64,000 nt of DNA from a bacterium (GTDB taxonomy: Bacteria; Chloroflexota; Dehalococcoidia; Tepidiformales; Tepidiformaceae): the NCBI GenBank assembly GCA_003577245.1, contig QEVS01000001.1, forward strand, positions 124,001 to 188,000, written 5' to 3'. The notes under the pieces were generated by a model. The model ran no database searches. It was not told the origin of the DNA and saw only the letters and a program-made list of their open reading frames with translations. The translations under genes were made by a program, and so were the position numbers. Shown here piece after piece: positions 43,164-51,910 of the stretch (positions within the stretch are counted from its first letter, which is position 1; the number at the start of each line of letters is the position of its first letter).

Positions 43164-44306
43164 GTGATCGGCTTTTCACTCACCGAAGAACAGAAGCTCT
43201 TCCAGGAGGCCATCCGCAACTTCGCCCAGCGCGAAGTCGCGCCCATCGCCCGCGAATACGACGAGCGCGAAGAGTACCCCGTGCAGGTGCTCCGGCGAAT
43301 GGGTGAGCTGGGTTACCTCGGCGTGCCTTTCTCCGAAGAGCTCGGTGGCGGGGGCGGCGACAGCATCATGGCTGCCCTCATGTCCGAGGAAATGGGCTAC
43401 ATCTCCGCCGGCATCTACCTCGGGGTCTATGTCCACGTCTTCCTTGCCCTGAACGCCATCGCCCGCTTCGGCCGCGAAAGCCAGCTGCGCGACTACCTCC
43501 GGCCCGGGATTGCCGGCCAGAAGATCGGCGCCTGGGCCTTTGCCGAGCCCGACGCCGGCTCCGACCCCGGCTCCATGACCACCCGCGCCGTGCGCGACGG
43601 CGATGACTTCGTCATCGATGGAACCAAGATGTACATAACGAACGGCTCCATCGCCGACTTCGTGGTGCTCACCGCCATCACCGACCCTGCCCAGGGCATG
43701 AAAGGGCTCAGCCTCTTCATTGTCGATACCACCACGCCCGGGTTCACGGTTGCGCGCACCCTGCGCAAGCTCGGCGTGCGTGCCTCCGATACGGCCGAGC
43801 TCTCCTTCACCGGCTGCCGCGTCCCCGCCGACGCACTCCTCGGCGCCGAGAACGTCGGCTTCATGAACGCCATGCGCGTGCTCACTGCCGGCCGCATCGT
43901 CTCTGCCGGCTTCGCGCTTGGTACCGCGCGCGCCGCCTTCGACCAGTCCTTGCGCCACGTCAAGGAACGCCGTGCCTTTGGGCAGGCGGTTGGCGACTTC
44001 CAGGGAATCCAGTGGCAGTTCGCCGACATGGCCCTCGAGCTCGAATGCGCCAGGCTGCTCGCGTGGCAGGCCGCCTGGCTCTCCGACCAAGGGCTTCCCC
44101 ACATCAAGGAAGCCTCCATGGCCAAGCTCTATGCTACCGAGATGTGCGCCCGCATCACCGGGCAGGCCGTACTCCTGCATGGCGCTTCCGGCTACATGGC
44201 CGACTCCGACGTCCAGCGCTTCTACCGCGATGTCAAGGTAATGGAGATCGGCGAAGGCACCTCGCACATCCAGCGCAACACCATCGCCCGCCAGCTGGGG
44301 CTCTAG
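43164..44306 (+). CDS. Acyl-CoA dehydrogenase
   Basis: 380-aa FAD enzyme. AWAFAEPDAGSDPGSM and FVIDGTKMYITNGS are the family signatures; RRAFGQAVGDFQGIQWQFADMALE is helix G, and VMEIGEGTSHIQRNTIARQLG has the catalytic Glu of EGT. It introduces a double bond into the acyl-CoA made by the ligase. GTG start 10 bp after the crotonase. Sequence between the acyl-CoA dehydrogenases of this window differs widely, so they are unlikely to be redundant. Confidence 0.9.
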   Translation: MIGFSLTEEQKLFQEAIRNFAQREVAPIAREYDEREEYPVQVLRRMGELGYLGVPFSEELGGGGGDSIMAALMSEEMGYISAGIYLGVYVHVFLALNAIARFGRESQLRDYLRPGIAGQKIGAWAFAEPDAGSDPGSMTTRAVRDGDDFVIDGTKMYITNGSIADFVVLTAITDPAQGMKGLSLFIVDTTTPGFTVARTLRKLGVRASDTAELSFTGCRVPADALLGAENVGFMNAMRVLTAGRIVSAGFALGTARAAFDQSLRHVKERRAFGQAVGDFQGIQWQFADMALELECARLLAWQAAWLSDQGLPHIKEASMAKLYATEMCARITGQAVLLHGASGYMADSDVQRFYRDVKVMEIGEGTSHIQRNTIARQLGL

Positions 44307-44334
44307 TCTGTATTCGAGAGGGAGTAACCGAACC

Positions 44335-44997
44335 GTGGCCTATCAACTCGTCACCCTTGAGCGCGATGGCAACATCGCCGTCCTCACTCTGAACCGGCCC
44401 GACAAGCGGAACGCGCTCAACACCGCCCTGCGCGACGAGGTTCGCGCCGCACTCGAAGAGCTGGAAGCCGACGATTCCGTAGCCGTTGCCATCATCACCG
44501 GCGCCGGCCCCGTCTTCTGCGCCGGTTTCGATACGAGCGAGTTTGCCACCATCCCGCCCGCCGAGGTGTTCCACGGCGAGTCTGCCGTCCGTTACCACCA
44601 CCGGCTCCAGCACTTTGCCAAACCGCTGGTCGCGGCCATCAACGGCTCTGCCATGGGAGGCGGGTTCGACATCGCCGTGCTTGCCGATGTCCGCATCTGC
44701 ATTGAAGGCGCCTCCTTCGGCCACCCGGAGATCAAGTTCGGGGCCCCCACGCTCTTCGGCCCGTTGGCCGCTGTCATCGGTGGAGGCCTCGCCCGCGACC
44801 TCTGCCTCTCCGGACGCAGGATCGATGCCAGCGAAGCCTACCGCATCGGCCTCGTTAGCCAGGTGGTGGCTCCCGGCAGGCTGCTCGAGGAGGCAAAGGC
44901 GGCTGCCCGCGTCATCGCTGAAGCCCCTGTCGCGACCCTCAAGGAAGTCAAGTCGCAGATCATCGCCGCCGCCCCCACGCACTTCCCCGAGCGCTGA
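44335..44997 (+). CDS. Enoyl-CoA hydratase/isomerase family protein, short form
   Basis: 220-aa crotonase, about 40 residues shorter than usual because the C-terminal helices are reduced. FCAGFDTSEF and NGSAMGGGFDIAVLAD form the oxyanion hole; Asp stands at the first acid position and HPEIKFG keeps the second Glu. GTG start. In the operon this is the third crotonase, so the pathway needs several hydration, isomerisation or hydrolysis steps. Confidence 0.85.
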   Translation: MAYQLVTLERDGNIAVLTLNRPDKRNALNTALRDEVRAALEELEADDSVAVAIITGAGPVFCAGFDTSEFATIPPAEVFHGESAVRYHHRLQHFAKPLVAAINGSAMGGGFDIAVLADVRICIEGASFGHPEIKFGAPTLFGPLAAVIGGGLARDLCLSGRRIDASEAYRIGLVSQVVAPGRLLEEAKAAARVIAEAPVATLKEVKSQIIAAAPTHFPER

Positions 44998-45003
44998 AGC
45001 ACC

Positions 45004-46188
45004 ATGCTGCCGCTCGAAGGCGTGCGCGTCTGCGACCTCACAATCGCCCAGTTCGGCGCCCACGCCACCATGATGCTCGCCGACATGGGCGCCGAGGTCA
45101 TCAAGATCGAGTCGCCCCGCGGCGGCGACCCCGGGCGCGGTGTTGCACTCCAGCCCAACGGCATCTCCCCCTTTTTCCAGGCGCACAACCGCGGCAAGAA
45201 GAGCATCACGGTCAACCTGCGCCGTCCCGAAGGGAAGGAGATAGTCCGCCGCCTGGCCGCCCGCTCCGAAGTTTTCGTGCAGAGTTGGAAGCCGGGCGTC
45301 ATCGAACGCCTGGAGCTCGATTACGAGCACATCCGCGCGGCAAACCCCGCCATCATCTACGCCTCGGCCACAGGATTCGGCCCGAAGGGTCCCCGTGCCC
45401 ACCTCGCCGCCATGGACATGGTTGCCCAGGCCGCGGGTGGCTTCGCCTGGGCCAATTCACCCCCCGGAGCACAGGAACCCAACCCTGCCGGTCCCACTAT
45501 CGCCGACCAAGCGGGCTCCCTGGTGCTTGCCTACGGCATTCTCGCCGCGTACGTCCATCGCCTGCGCGCCGGCGAAGGCCAGCAGGTCGATGTCTCCCTC
45601 CTCGGCTCCCAAATGACCATGCAGGCATGGAATATCGCCAGCTTCTTCCTGAGCGGTGAGCAGGTCCGGGGAGGTCGCGCCGGCGCGAATTCGCCCATCT
45701 TCACGCTCTACCGCGCCAGCGACGGCTGGTTCGGCATCGCCATCATCGATGAGCGCCAGTGGCCGTTGCTCTGCCAGGTCATTGGCCAGCCAGGTCTCGC
45801 GGACGACCCGCGTTTCAACGGGCGGGCGCCCCGCGAGGCCAACCGGGCGGACCTCACCGCCGTCCTGGAGTCCGCCTTCGCCGGCCGTTCCCGGGCGGAA
45901 TGGCTCTCCGCCATGGAAGCCCACGACATCCCCTGTGGCCCCGCAAACTCCTACGCCGACCTCGCCTCGGACCCGCAGGTCCGGGCCAACGGCTACCTCG
46001 TGGAAGTCGATATCCCCGGCGCGGGCAAGCTCACCGAGGTCGGGCCTCCCGTCGCTCTCGGTGGCGCACCGCCCCCGGTTCGCTCCGCGGCTCCTGAGCT
46101 GGGCCAGCACACCGAGCAGGTGCTCCTGGACCTCGGCTACAACTGGGACGATATCGCGAGTCTCCGCGAGAGCCGCGTCATCCTCTGA
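45004..46188 (+). CDS. Family III CoA-transferase (CaiB/BaiF type)
   Basis: 394-aa enzyme that moves CoA between carboxylates. The N-terminal LEGVRVCDLTIAQFG, ADMGAEVIKIESPRGGD and the catalytic Asp in HLAAMDMVAQAAGG are family hallmarks; ANPAIIYASATGFGPKGP precedes it. It would conserve the thioester bond by charging the entry acid with CoA from a product such as succinyl-CoA. Begins 6 bp after the crotonase stop. Confidence 0.9.
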   Translation: MLPLEGVRVCDLTIAQFGAHATMMLADMGAEVIKIESPRGGDPGRGVALQPNGISPFFQAHNRGKKSITVNLRRPEGKEIVRRLAARSEVFVQSWKPGVIERLELDYEHIRAANPAIIYASATGFGPKGPRAHLAAMDMVAQAAGGFAWANSPPGAQEPNPAGPTIADQAGSLVLAYGILAAYVHRLRAGEGQQVDVSLLGSQMTMQAWNIASFFLSGEQVRGGRAGANSPIFTLYRASDGWFGIAIIDERQWPLLCQVIGQPGLADDPRFNGRAPREANRADLTAVLESAFAGRSRAEWLSAMEAHDIPCGPANSYADLASDPQVRANGYLVEVDIPGAGKLTEVGPPVALGGAPPPVRSAAPELGQHTEQVLLDLGYNWDDIASLRESRVIL

Positions 46189-46274
46189 GCTCCCCCCCGG
46201 AGACCATGACCGCCCTCATTGGCCGGGACCTCCGCGACGTGCCAGAATCTCGGCGAAGCCCGGAGGGAGATGCC

Positions 46275-47147
46275 ATGGAACGGCCCGTAAGCTACTTCTC
46301 GGAAGGGACCCGCGTCAGCGCCGTTCTCTATCTTCCCGATGGGCAGAAGTCCGGCGAACGCGTGCCCGGGGTCGTGCTCTGCCACGGCTTCACCGCCATC
46401 AAGGAGCTCATACTTCCCGACTACGGTCGCCGATTTGCCGCTGCCGGCATCGCCGCCCTGGCTTTTGATTACCGCGGCTTTGGTGAAAGCGATGGAACGC
46501 GCGGCCGCCTCATCTGGCGTGACCAGGTGCAGGACATCCGCAACAGCATCACCTTCCTCGAGACCGTTCCCGAAATCGACCCCGGCCGCATCGGCCTCTG
46601 GGGAACGAGCTACGGGGGCGCCAACGTTATCTACACCGCCGGAATCGAACCGCGGGCGAAATGCGTGGTCGCGCAGGTCGGCTTCGGCGATGGCGGCCGC
46701 CGTCAGCGCGAGGCGCCCCCCGAACAGACCGCCCCCATGCGCGCCATCATCAGTGCTGAGCGCCAGAAGCGCGTGCTCACCGGAGAGAGCACCATGGTCG
46801 ACCCGTTCACCATCCTCAGCGAACCCGATTCGGTCGCCTTCTTCGCCGAAGCGATGAAGACGCATGCGCGTCTCAAGACCGAAATCCCGCTCGAATTCAT
46901 CGAGGCCACCCAGGAGTACGTCCCCGAGGAGATGGCTCCCCGCATCGCCCCCCGGGCCCTGCTGGTGATCGCCGCCGAGAACGACGCCACCACACCCGCC
47001 GATGAGTTCCGGTCCGTCTACGAGAAAGCGGGCGAGCCGAAGAAGCTCGTCATCATTGAAGGCATCCGCCACTACGAGATCTATGGTGGCGAGCCTCTCG
47101 AGCGTTCGGCCCGCGAGGCCGCCGACTGGTTCAAGCGCTACCTGTAG
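46275..47147 (+). CDS. Alpha/beta hydrolase
   Basis: 290-aa serine hydrolase. The HG oxyanion segment is VVLCHGFTAIKE, the nucleophile elbow GTSYGG, and the acid and His are likely in AENDATTPAD and GIRHYEIYGG. It resembles cytosolic hydrolases of the BAAT/dienelactone type. As last gene of the operon it may be a thioesterase or lactonase. The ATG at 46275 (GGAGGGAG upstream) is preferred to 46206, whose extra 23 residues look unnatural. Confidence 0.85.
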   Translation: MERPVSYFSEGTRVSAVLYLPDGQKSGERVPGVVLCHGFTAIKELILPDYGRRFAAAGIAALAFDYRGFGESDGTRGRLIWRDQVQDIRNSITFLETVPEIDPGRIGLWGTSYGGANVIYTAGIEPRAKCVVAQVGFGDGGRRQREAPPEQTAPMRAIISAERQKRVLTGESTMVDPFTILSEPDSVAFFAEAMKTHARLKTEIPLEFIEATQEYVPEEMAPRIAPRALLVIAAENDATTPADEFRSVYEKAGEPKKLVIIEGIRHYEIYGGEPLERSAREAADWFKRYL

Positions 47148-47156
47148 GGTCCGCCG

Positions 47157-48302
47157 TCAGGCCTGGAACCCCTCCATGCCGGTGAGGATGCGAAGCATCA
47201 CCTCATCGGCTCCACCGCCGATTGATGCCAGGCGGCTATCCCTGAAGTAGCGGCTCGTCCACATGTCATCCATGTAGCCGGCCCCACCGTGGAACTGCAG
47301 GCACTGGTCCGCGACGCGGCGGCCAAGGCGCCCGGCCTTCAGCTTCGCCATCGTCGCCAGCCGCGTGACATCTTCGCCGCGCACGATCTGCTCGCAGCAG
47401 GCGTGCCCCAGGTAGCGCAGCGCCTCGATTTCCGTCACCAGCTCGGCCAGGGTGTACTGGATGTACTGGTTGTTCATCAGCGGCTGCCCGAACGCCTGGC
47501 GTTGCTTGAGATACGCCACCGTGCGCTCAATGGCCCGCGTCATCGCCCCTACGGCGGTGTACACCGCGATCATCCGCTCCTTCTGGAACTGCTGCATCTG
47601 CAGCTGGAAGCCGCGACCCTCGGGCCCAATCCGGTTTGTTACCGGCACGCGCACGTCGTCGAAGGCGAGTTCCCCCGTGTCCGAACAATGGTTGCCCATC
47701 TTGTCCAGCTTGCGGATGACCTGGAAACCGGGACGGTCCGTCGGCACCACGATGAGCGACATGCCCTTGTAGCCACCCTCGTCAGACGTGCGCGCGAGCA
47801 CCACCAGGAAGTCCGCCTGGATGCTGTTGGTGATGAAGATCTTGCGGCCGTTGATCACGTAATCGTCGCCGTCGCGGCGAGCCGTCGTCTTCAGTCCCGC
47901 GACGTCGGAGCCCGCATCCGGCTCGGTCACTGCAATGCCGCAGATCTTCTCGCCGCGGCAGGCAGGGGCCAGGTACTCCATCTTCAGTTCATGGCTGCCC
48001 CACCGGGCCAGCGCCGGTGTGGCCATGTCCGTCTGAACGGTGATCGCCATCGGAACCCCACCGCCTTCCGCCCGTCCCAGCTCCTCGGCGAAGATCAGCG
48101 TGTACGAGTGGTCCACCCCGCCCCCGCCGTACTGCGGCTCATATTCAAGCCCCAGCATGCCAAGGTCGCCGAGCTTCTTGAAGAGCTCGTGCCCCGGGAA
48201 GATGGCAGCCTTCTCCCACTCGTCAACGTGCGGGTTGATCTCTTTCTCTACAAAGTCCCGCACCGTCTTCCGGAACATGTTGTGCGCTTCGGTGAACTCC
48301 AT
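47157..48302 (-). CDS. Acyl-CoA dehydrogenase (AtuD-like)
   Basis: 381-aa FAD enzyme with CGIAVTEPDAGSDVAGL and YVINGRKIFITNSI. The C-terminal motif is GGGADEVMLRIL rather than EGT, so the base must sit elsewhere, as in long-chain and isovaleryl-CoA type dehydrogenases. RQAFGQPLMNNQYIQYTLAELVTEIEA is helix G. Downstream of an AtuA-type gene, it is probably the citronellyl/branched acyl-CoA dehydrogenase of that set. It converges on the hydrolase of the CoA operon with a 9-bp gap. Confidence 0.88.
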   Translation of the reverse strand: MEFTEAHNMFRKTVRDFVEKEINPHVDEWEKAAIFPGHELFKKLGDLGMLGLEYEPQYGGGGVDHSYTLIFAEELGRAEGGGVPMAITVQTDMATPALARWGSHELKMEYLAPACRGEKICGIAVTEPDAGSDVAGLKTTARRDGDDYVINGRKIFITNSIQADFLVVLARTSDEGGYKGMSLIVVPTDRPGFQVIRKLDKMGNHCSDTGELAFDDVRVPVTNRIGPEGRGFQLQMQQFQKERMIAVYTAVGAMTRAIERTVAYLKQRQAFGQPLMNNQYIQYTLAELVTEIEALRYLGHACCEQIVRGEDVTRLATMAKLKAGRLGRRVADQCLQFHGGAGYMDDMWTSRYFRDSRLASIGGGADEVMLRILTGMEGFQA

Positions 48303-48363
48303 CTCCTTCTCTCCTTAAGCTCGTGACGGCTGGCTCGCGCGCCACCCGTTCTTGTGCCCTGCC

Positions 48364-50127
48364 CTACAACAGCGCTGCCGGTACCTCCACCACCTTCGCC
48401 CTGACGTACTCGCCGAGGCTTTTCGCCTGCGGGTCGGCCCTGGTTGAGGATGCCACTCCCTCACCAAGCAGGCCAACCACAACGAAGTTGATGGCACGGA
48501 TGCGAGGCAGCTCGTAGCGCCGCACCTCCAGGTCACGCGCCTCCGCAATCAGCTCCTTGAACCGCTCCACGGTCAGGTGCTCTCTCAACCACGCGTACCC
48601 CTCGTCTGTCCGTGCCCACAGCCCGGCGTTGGCGTTCCCGCCCTTGTCGCCCGACCGCGCGCCGATGACCCGCCCCAGCGGCGCCCGAACCGTTGGCCCA
48701 CCCGGCGCCGCGGGCAGCGGTGCCTCTTCCACCACCACCTCCGGGCCCGTGCGCTGGCGCGTGGGCGGAATCGGAGTCTCCCGGCCGTCGGCCGCGACCA
48801 CCACCTCGTGGACCTCCTCCGCCGGTACGAGTGCCGGCCAGTAGACGCCATAGGCATCCTCCGACCCCGGCACCGAGGTCATGTGGAATCCCGGGTAGAT
48901 CCCGAGCCCTATCTCCACCGCCTTCCCCGAAAATGCCCTGCCGACCTTGCGCGGGTCACGATCCTTCACAATCACGCGCAGGAAGGCGCTCGCCTCCTCA
49001 TTCGAGTCCGGGTCCTCGCGGTCGGAGCGCGTCAACGTGACCTTGACCTCGTCAAACTGTTCCCGCCCTCCGAGTTCATGGAACAGCGAATCGAGCGTGA
49101 GGTTGGCCTTCTCCTCGATGTCGAGGCCCGTAAGCACGAAGGTCATCGAGTTACGGAACCCCCCCGCATAGTTGATGCAAACCTTCGTCGTCTCGGGCGC
49201 GGGCTCGCCGCGCACGCCACTGACGCGCACCCGGTCGGGCCCCTGTTGCTCCAGCGCGATCGTGTCGAAGCGGGCAACCACGTCCGGGTTCAGGTAGCGC
49301 GGGCTGCCGATTTCGTAGAGCAGCTGCTCCGTCACCGTACCTATCGTGACGGCGCCGTTCGTCCCGGGGTGCTTGGTGATGACCGAGCTCCCATCGGCAT
49401 GAACCTCGGCAATCGGGAACCCCGGGTGCCGGAGGGTTGGCACTTCCTTGAAGAATGAGTAGTTGCCGCCCGTTGCCTGCGTTCCACACTCGATGATGTG
49501 CCCTGCGACTACCGCGCCCGCCAGCTGGTCCCAGTCGTCACGCTTCCAGCCGTGCCAGTAGGCCGCCGGGCCCACCACCAGCGAAGCGTCCGTTACCCGG
49601 GGACAGATCACAACGTCGGCCCCGCCGTTGAGCGCCTCCACGATGCCCCAGCCTCCCAGGTAGGCGTTCGCGGCAATGGGGTGCACGCCTGCCTCCGCGA
49701 GGGGCCGCCCACTATCGAGATGTGCCAGGGCGATGCCCTTCTGCTGCAGCTCAGGAATCCGTGCCAGCAGGTCGTCACCTTCGATATGGGCGATGTTCGC
49801 CTGGAGGCCCAGGCGGTCGGCAATCTCGCGCATGCGCGCCGCGCAGGCCGCCGGATTGAGCCCGCCCGCGTTGGTGACCACCTTGATGCCCTTCTCCAGG
49901 CACGTCCCCAGCACCTCCTCCATCTGCCGCAGGTAGGTGGTGGCGTAGCCCAGGTTCGAATCCTTCTGTTGCGCTTTCCAGAGAATCAGGAGCGTCAGTT
50001 CGGCCAGGTAGTCGCCCGTAAGGAAGTCAATCGGCCCCCCTTCGACCATCTCCCGCGCCGCCGCCAGGCGATCGCCGTAGAACCCCGAACAGTTGGCGAT
50101 GAGCACTGGCTGCCGGGCAGCGGTCAT
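48364..50127 (-). CDS. AtuA-like acyclic terpene utilisation protein (DUF1446)
   Basis: 587-aa protein with DUF1446 features: VLIANCSGFYGDRLAAAREMV, PIDFLTGDYLAELTLLI, TNAGGLNP, VICPRVTDASLVVGP, ECGTQATGGNYSFF, and a C-terminal domain with GARSGDKGGNANAGLWAR. The last is the AtuA/RcpA-like domain often encoded separately. AtuA is required for citronellol/geraniol catabolism in Pseudomonas; its chemistry is unsettled. The start at 50127 overlaps the crotonase stop (ATGA). The longer frame upstream is antisense noise. Confidence 0.87.
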   Translation of the reverse strand: MTAARQPVLIANCSGFYGDRLAAAREMVEGGPIDFLTGDYLAELTLLILWKAQQKDSNLGYATTYLRQMEEVLGTCLEKGIKVVTNAGGLNPAACAARMREIADRLGLQANIAHIEGDDLLARIPELQQKGIALAHLDSGRPLAEAGVHPIAANAYLGGWGIVEALNGGADVVICPRVTDASLVVGPAAYWHGWKRDDWDQLAGAVVAGHIIECGTQATGGNYSFFKEVPTLRHPGFPIAEVHADGSSVITKHPGTNGAVTIGTVTEQLLYEIGSPRYLNPDVVARFDTIALEQQGPDRVRVSGVRGEPAPETTKVCINYAGGFRNSMTFVLTGLDIEEKANLTLDSLFHELGGREQFDEVKVTLTRSDREDPDSNEEASAFLRVIVKDRDPRKVGRAFSGKAVEIGLGIYPGFHMTSVPGSEDAYGVYWPALVPAEEVHEVVVAADGRETPIPPTRQRTGPEVVVEEAPLPAAPGGPTVRAPLGRVIGARSGDKGGNANAGLWARTDEGYAWLREHLTVERFKELIAEARDLEVRRYELPRIRAINFVVVGLLGEGVASSTRADPQAKSLGEYVRAKVVEVPAALL

Positions 50128-50912
50128 CGCCCGGCCTCCTGCCACCGCGGCGGCCGCTTCTCGGCAAAGGCCGTCATCCCTTCTCTCGCTTCCTCCGAAG
50201 CGAACATCCTCGCCGAGCGTTCCGCCATCGTGTGCAGCATCTCCGCGACAGGCTTCCCCGGCACGTCCCGCACGAGCCGCTTGCACGCCGCCAGTGCGTT
50301 CGGCCCTCCTTTGAGCAGCGACTCCACGTAGCGGCCAACGGCTGCGTCCAGCTCCGCCGCGGGGACGGCCGCGTTGATCAGCCCCATCGCGGCCGCGTCT
50401 CTCGCCGTGAACGTATCGCCGGTGAGGAAGAGCTCCATCGCCTTCGTAATCCCTATCTTCGGGATAGTCACCACCGAGATGATGGCCGGGGCCACTCCAA
50501 TGCGAACCTCGCTGAACGAGAATGTCGCTTCTTCCACCGCGATCGCCAGGTCGCACGCTCCCAGCAGCCCGATTCCACCCGCCCGCGCGTGGCCGTTAAT
50601 CCGCGCCAGCACCGGCTTCGGCGACTCCCAGATGTCGTTGAGCATGTCCGGCATGCTCGCCGCGTTCAGAGTCGAACCTTCGCGCGCCTCGTTCGCCGAT
50701 CGCTGCTCCTTCAGGTCTGCCCCCGCGCAGAAGACGGACCCCGTACCGGTCAGGACCACAGCACGCGCACGTGAGTCCGCCAGGGCCGCGTCCAGGTGGC
50801 CCTTGAGGTCCGACATCAGCCTCCGCGAAAGCGCGTTGCGGTTCTCGGGCGAATCGAGCGTGATCGTTGCCACGCCGCCGCTCACTTCCAGGTGTACCAG
50901 CTCGCTGCCCAT
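50124..50912 (-). CDS. Enoyl-CoA hydratase, methylglutaconyl-CoA hydratase-like
   Basis: 262-aa crotonase. FCAGADLKEQ and NGHARAGGIGLLGACD make the oxyanion hole, and FSFSEVRIGVAPAIIS keeps the second catalytic Glu. This combination (Gly at the first position, FSEVRIG motif) resembles LiuC/AtuE and AUH hydratases of leucine and terpene breakdown. Overlaps AtuA by 4 bp and follows the metal-binding protein by 3 bp. Confidence 0.87.
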   Translation of the reverse strand: MGSELVHLEVSGGVATITLDSPENRNALSRRLMSDLKGHLDAALADSRARAVVLTGTGSVFCAGADLKEQRSANEAREGSTLNAASMPDMLNDIWESPKPVLARINGHARAGGIGLLGACDLAIAVEEATFSFSEVRIGVAPAIISVVTIPKIGITKAMELFLTGDTFTARDAAAMGLINAAVPAAELDAAVGRYVESLLKGGPNALAACKRLVRDVPGKPVAEMLHTMAERSARMFASEEAREGMTAFAEKRPPRWQEAGR

Positions 50913-50915
50913 CAG

Positions 50916-51722
50916 CTAACTCTCCTTCCCGAATTCGCCCGGCTGCCTGCCCTGTCCCGGTGGTCCCGCGAAGGCCTGCGCGATGGACATCCATTCTCGC
51001 GCCGCTTCGCCTTCCACCACGAGGTTCGTGTCGGCAAGGTGCCTTCGCTGGGTCACGAGGCGGCAGAAGTCGGTCGCCGTGCCGGAAATCCGATTCGCCG
51101 CACCTGCCTCGCCGAATTCCCATGTCTCTCCTGATGGCGCTGTGACCACAACAAGGATCGGGTCAGTGGGAGGCGTCATGCCCCGCGTGAGATACGAGTA
51201 ACCCCTCGTCCGCACGCCGAGCGTGGCCACGTGCTTCAGACGGTCTGTGTCCGGCCGGGCAATGCCCACCACGTCCACCACGTCGAGGCCATGCGACCAG
51301 GTCTCCATCAGCCGCGCGGTCACGAACGATGCACCGCTCATGTCCGGCCCGTACCATGGCATCCGCGTCTTCGCATCAAGCGGCCGCGCCGCCCGGATGA
51401 GGTCAGAGCTCGCCTTTCGCCACCAGTCGAGCACCTCACGCGTGGTCATTGCCCGGTCCCGGGCTATGTACCCCTGCTCGACGTTCCCCAGTTCCCCCGC
51501 CAACGTCTTTGCCACCTCGTCGCGGAAAGCGTCAGGGTCGTTGATGGCGAAGGCCGCCTTCTCGTCGAAATACGCCAGGTGGGCAACCTGGTCGCGGACC
51601 AGCCAGCCCGGCGCATGCGTCTGCAGGTCCCATGCGCTCTCAGGCATCTGCTCCAGCACGCGCCCGATAGCCGCCTGTTCGGCCTCCAGGTCATCCACCA
51701 GCTGGTCGTAATCAAGACTCAT
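50916..51722 (-). CDS. TIGR03084-type DinB-like metal-binding protein
   Basis: 268-aa protein similar to mycothiol-dependent maleylpyruvate isomerases. His48 (QVAHLAYFDE), Glu140 and His144 (METWSHGLDV) form the predicted metal triad. LQTHAPGWLVRDQVAHL is the family N-terminus. Members occur beside AtuA, crotonase and acyl-CoA dehydrogenase genes; their reaction is unknown. First gene of the four-gene minus-strand set. Confidence 0.8.
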   Translation of the reverse strand: MSLDYDQLVDDLEAEQAAIGRVLEQMPESAWDLQTHAPGWLVRDQVAHLAYFDEKAAFAINDPDAFRDEVAKTLAGELGNVEQGYIARDRAMTTREVLDWWRKASSDLIRAARPLDAKTRMPWYGPDMSGASFVTARLMETWSHGLDVVDVVGIARPDTDRLKHVATLGVRTRGYSYLTRGMTPPTDPILVVVTAPSGETWEFGEAGAANRISGTATDFCRLVTQRRHLADTNLVVEGEAAREWMSIAQAFAGPPGQGRQPGEFGKES

Positions 51723-51910
51723 GTTTCCCTCCTCGGTTGGCCCCCCGGCAAACTGCCCGCCCTCGTGAACGTAGTAGACAGGATTGGCCGTGTTCTCGCC
51801 ACGCCACCGGGAAGATTAGCGTGAAACTAAGCACTGTACCTCACTTCGAGAGCCGCAGGGTGTGACCCTTGTCGCATTCCTGGCCGCGCCCGGGCAGCGA
51901 CAATTGGAGA

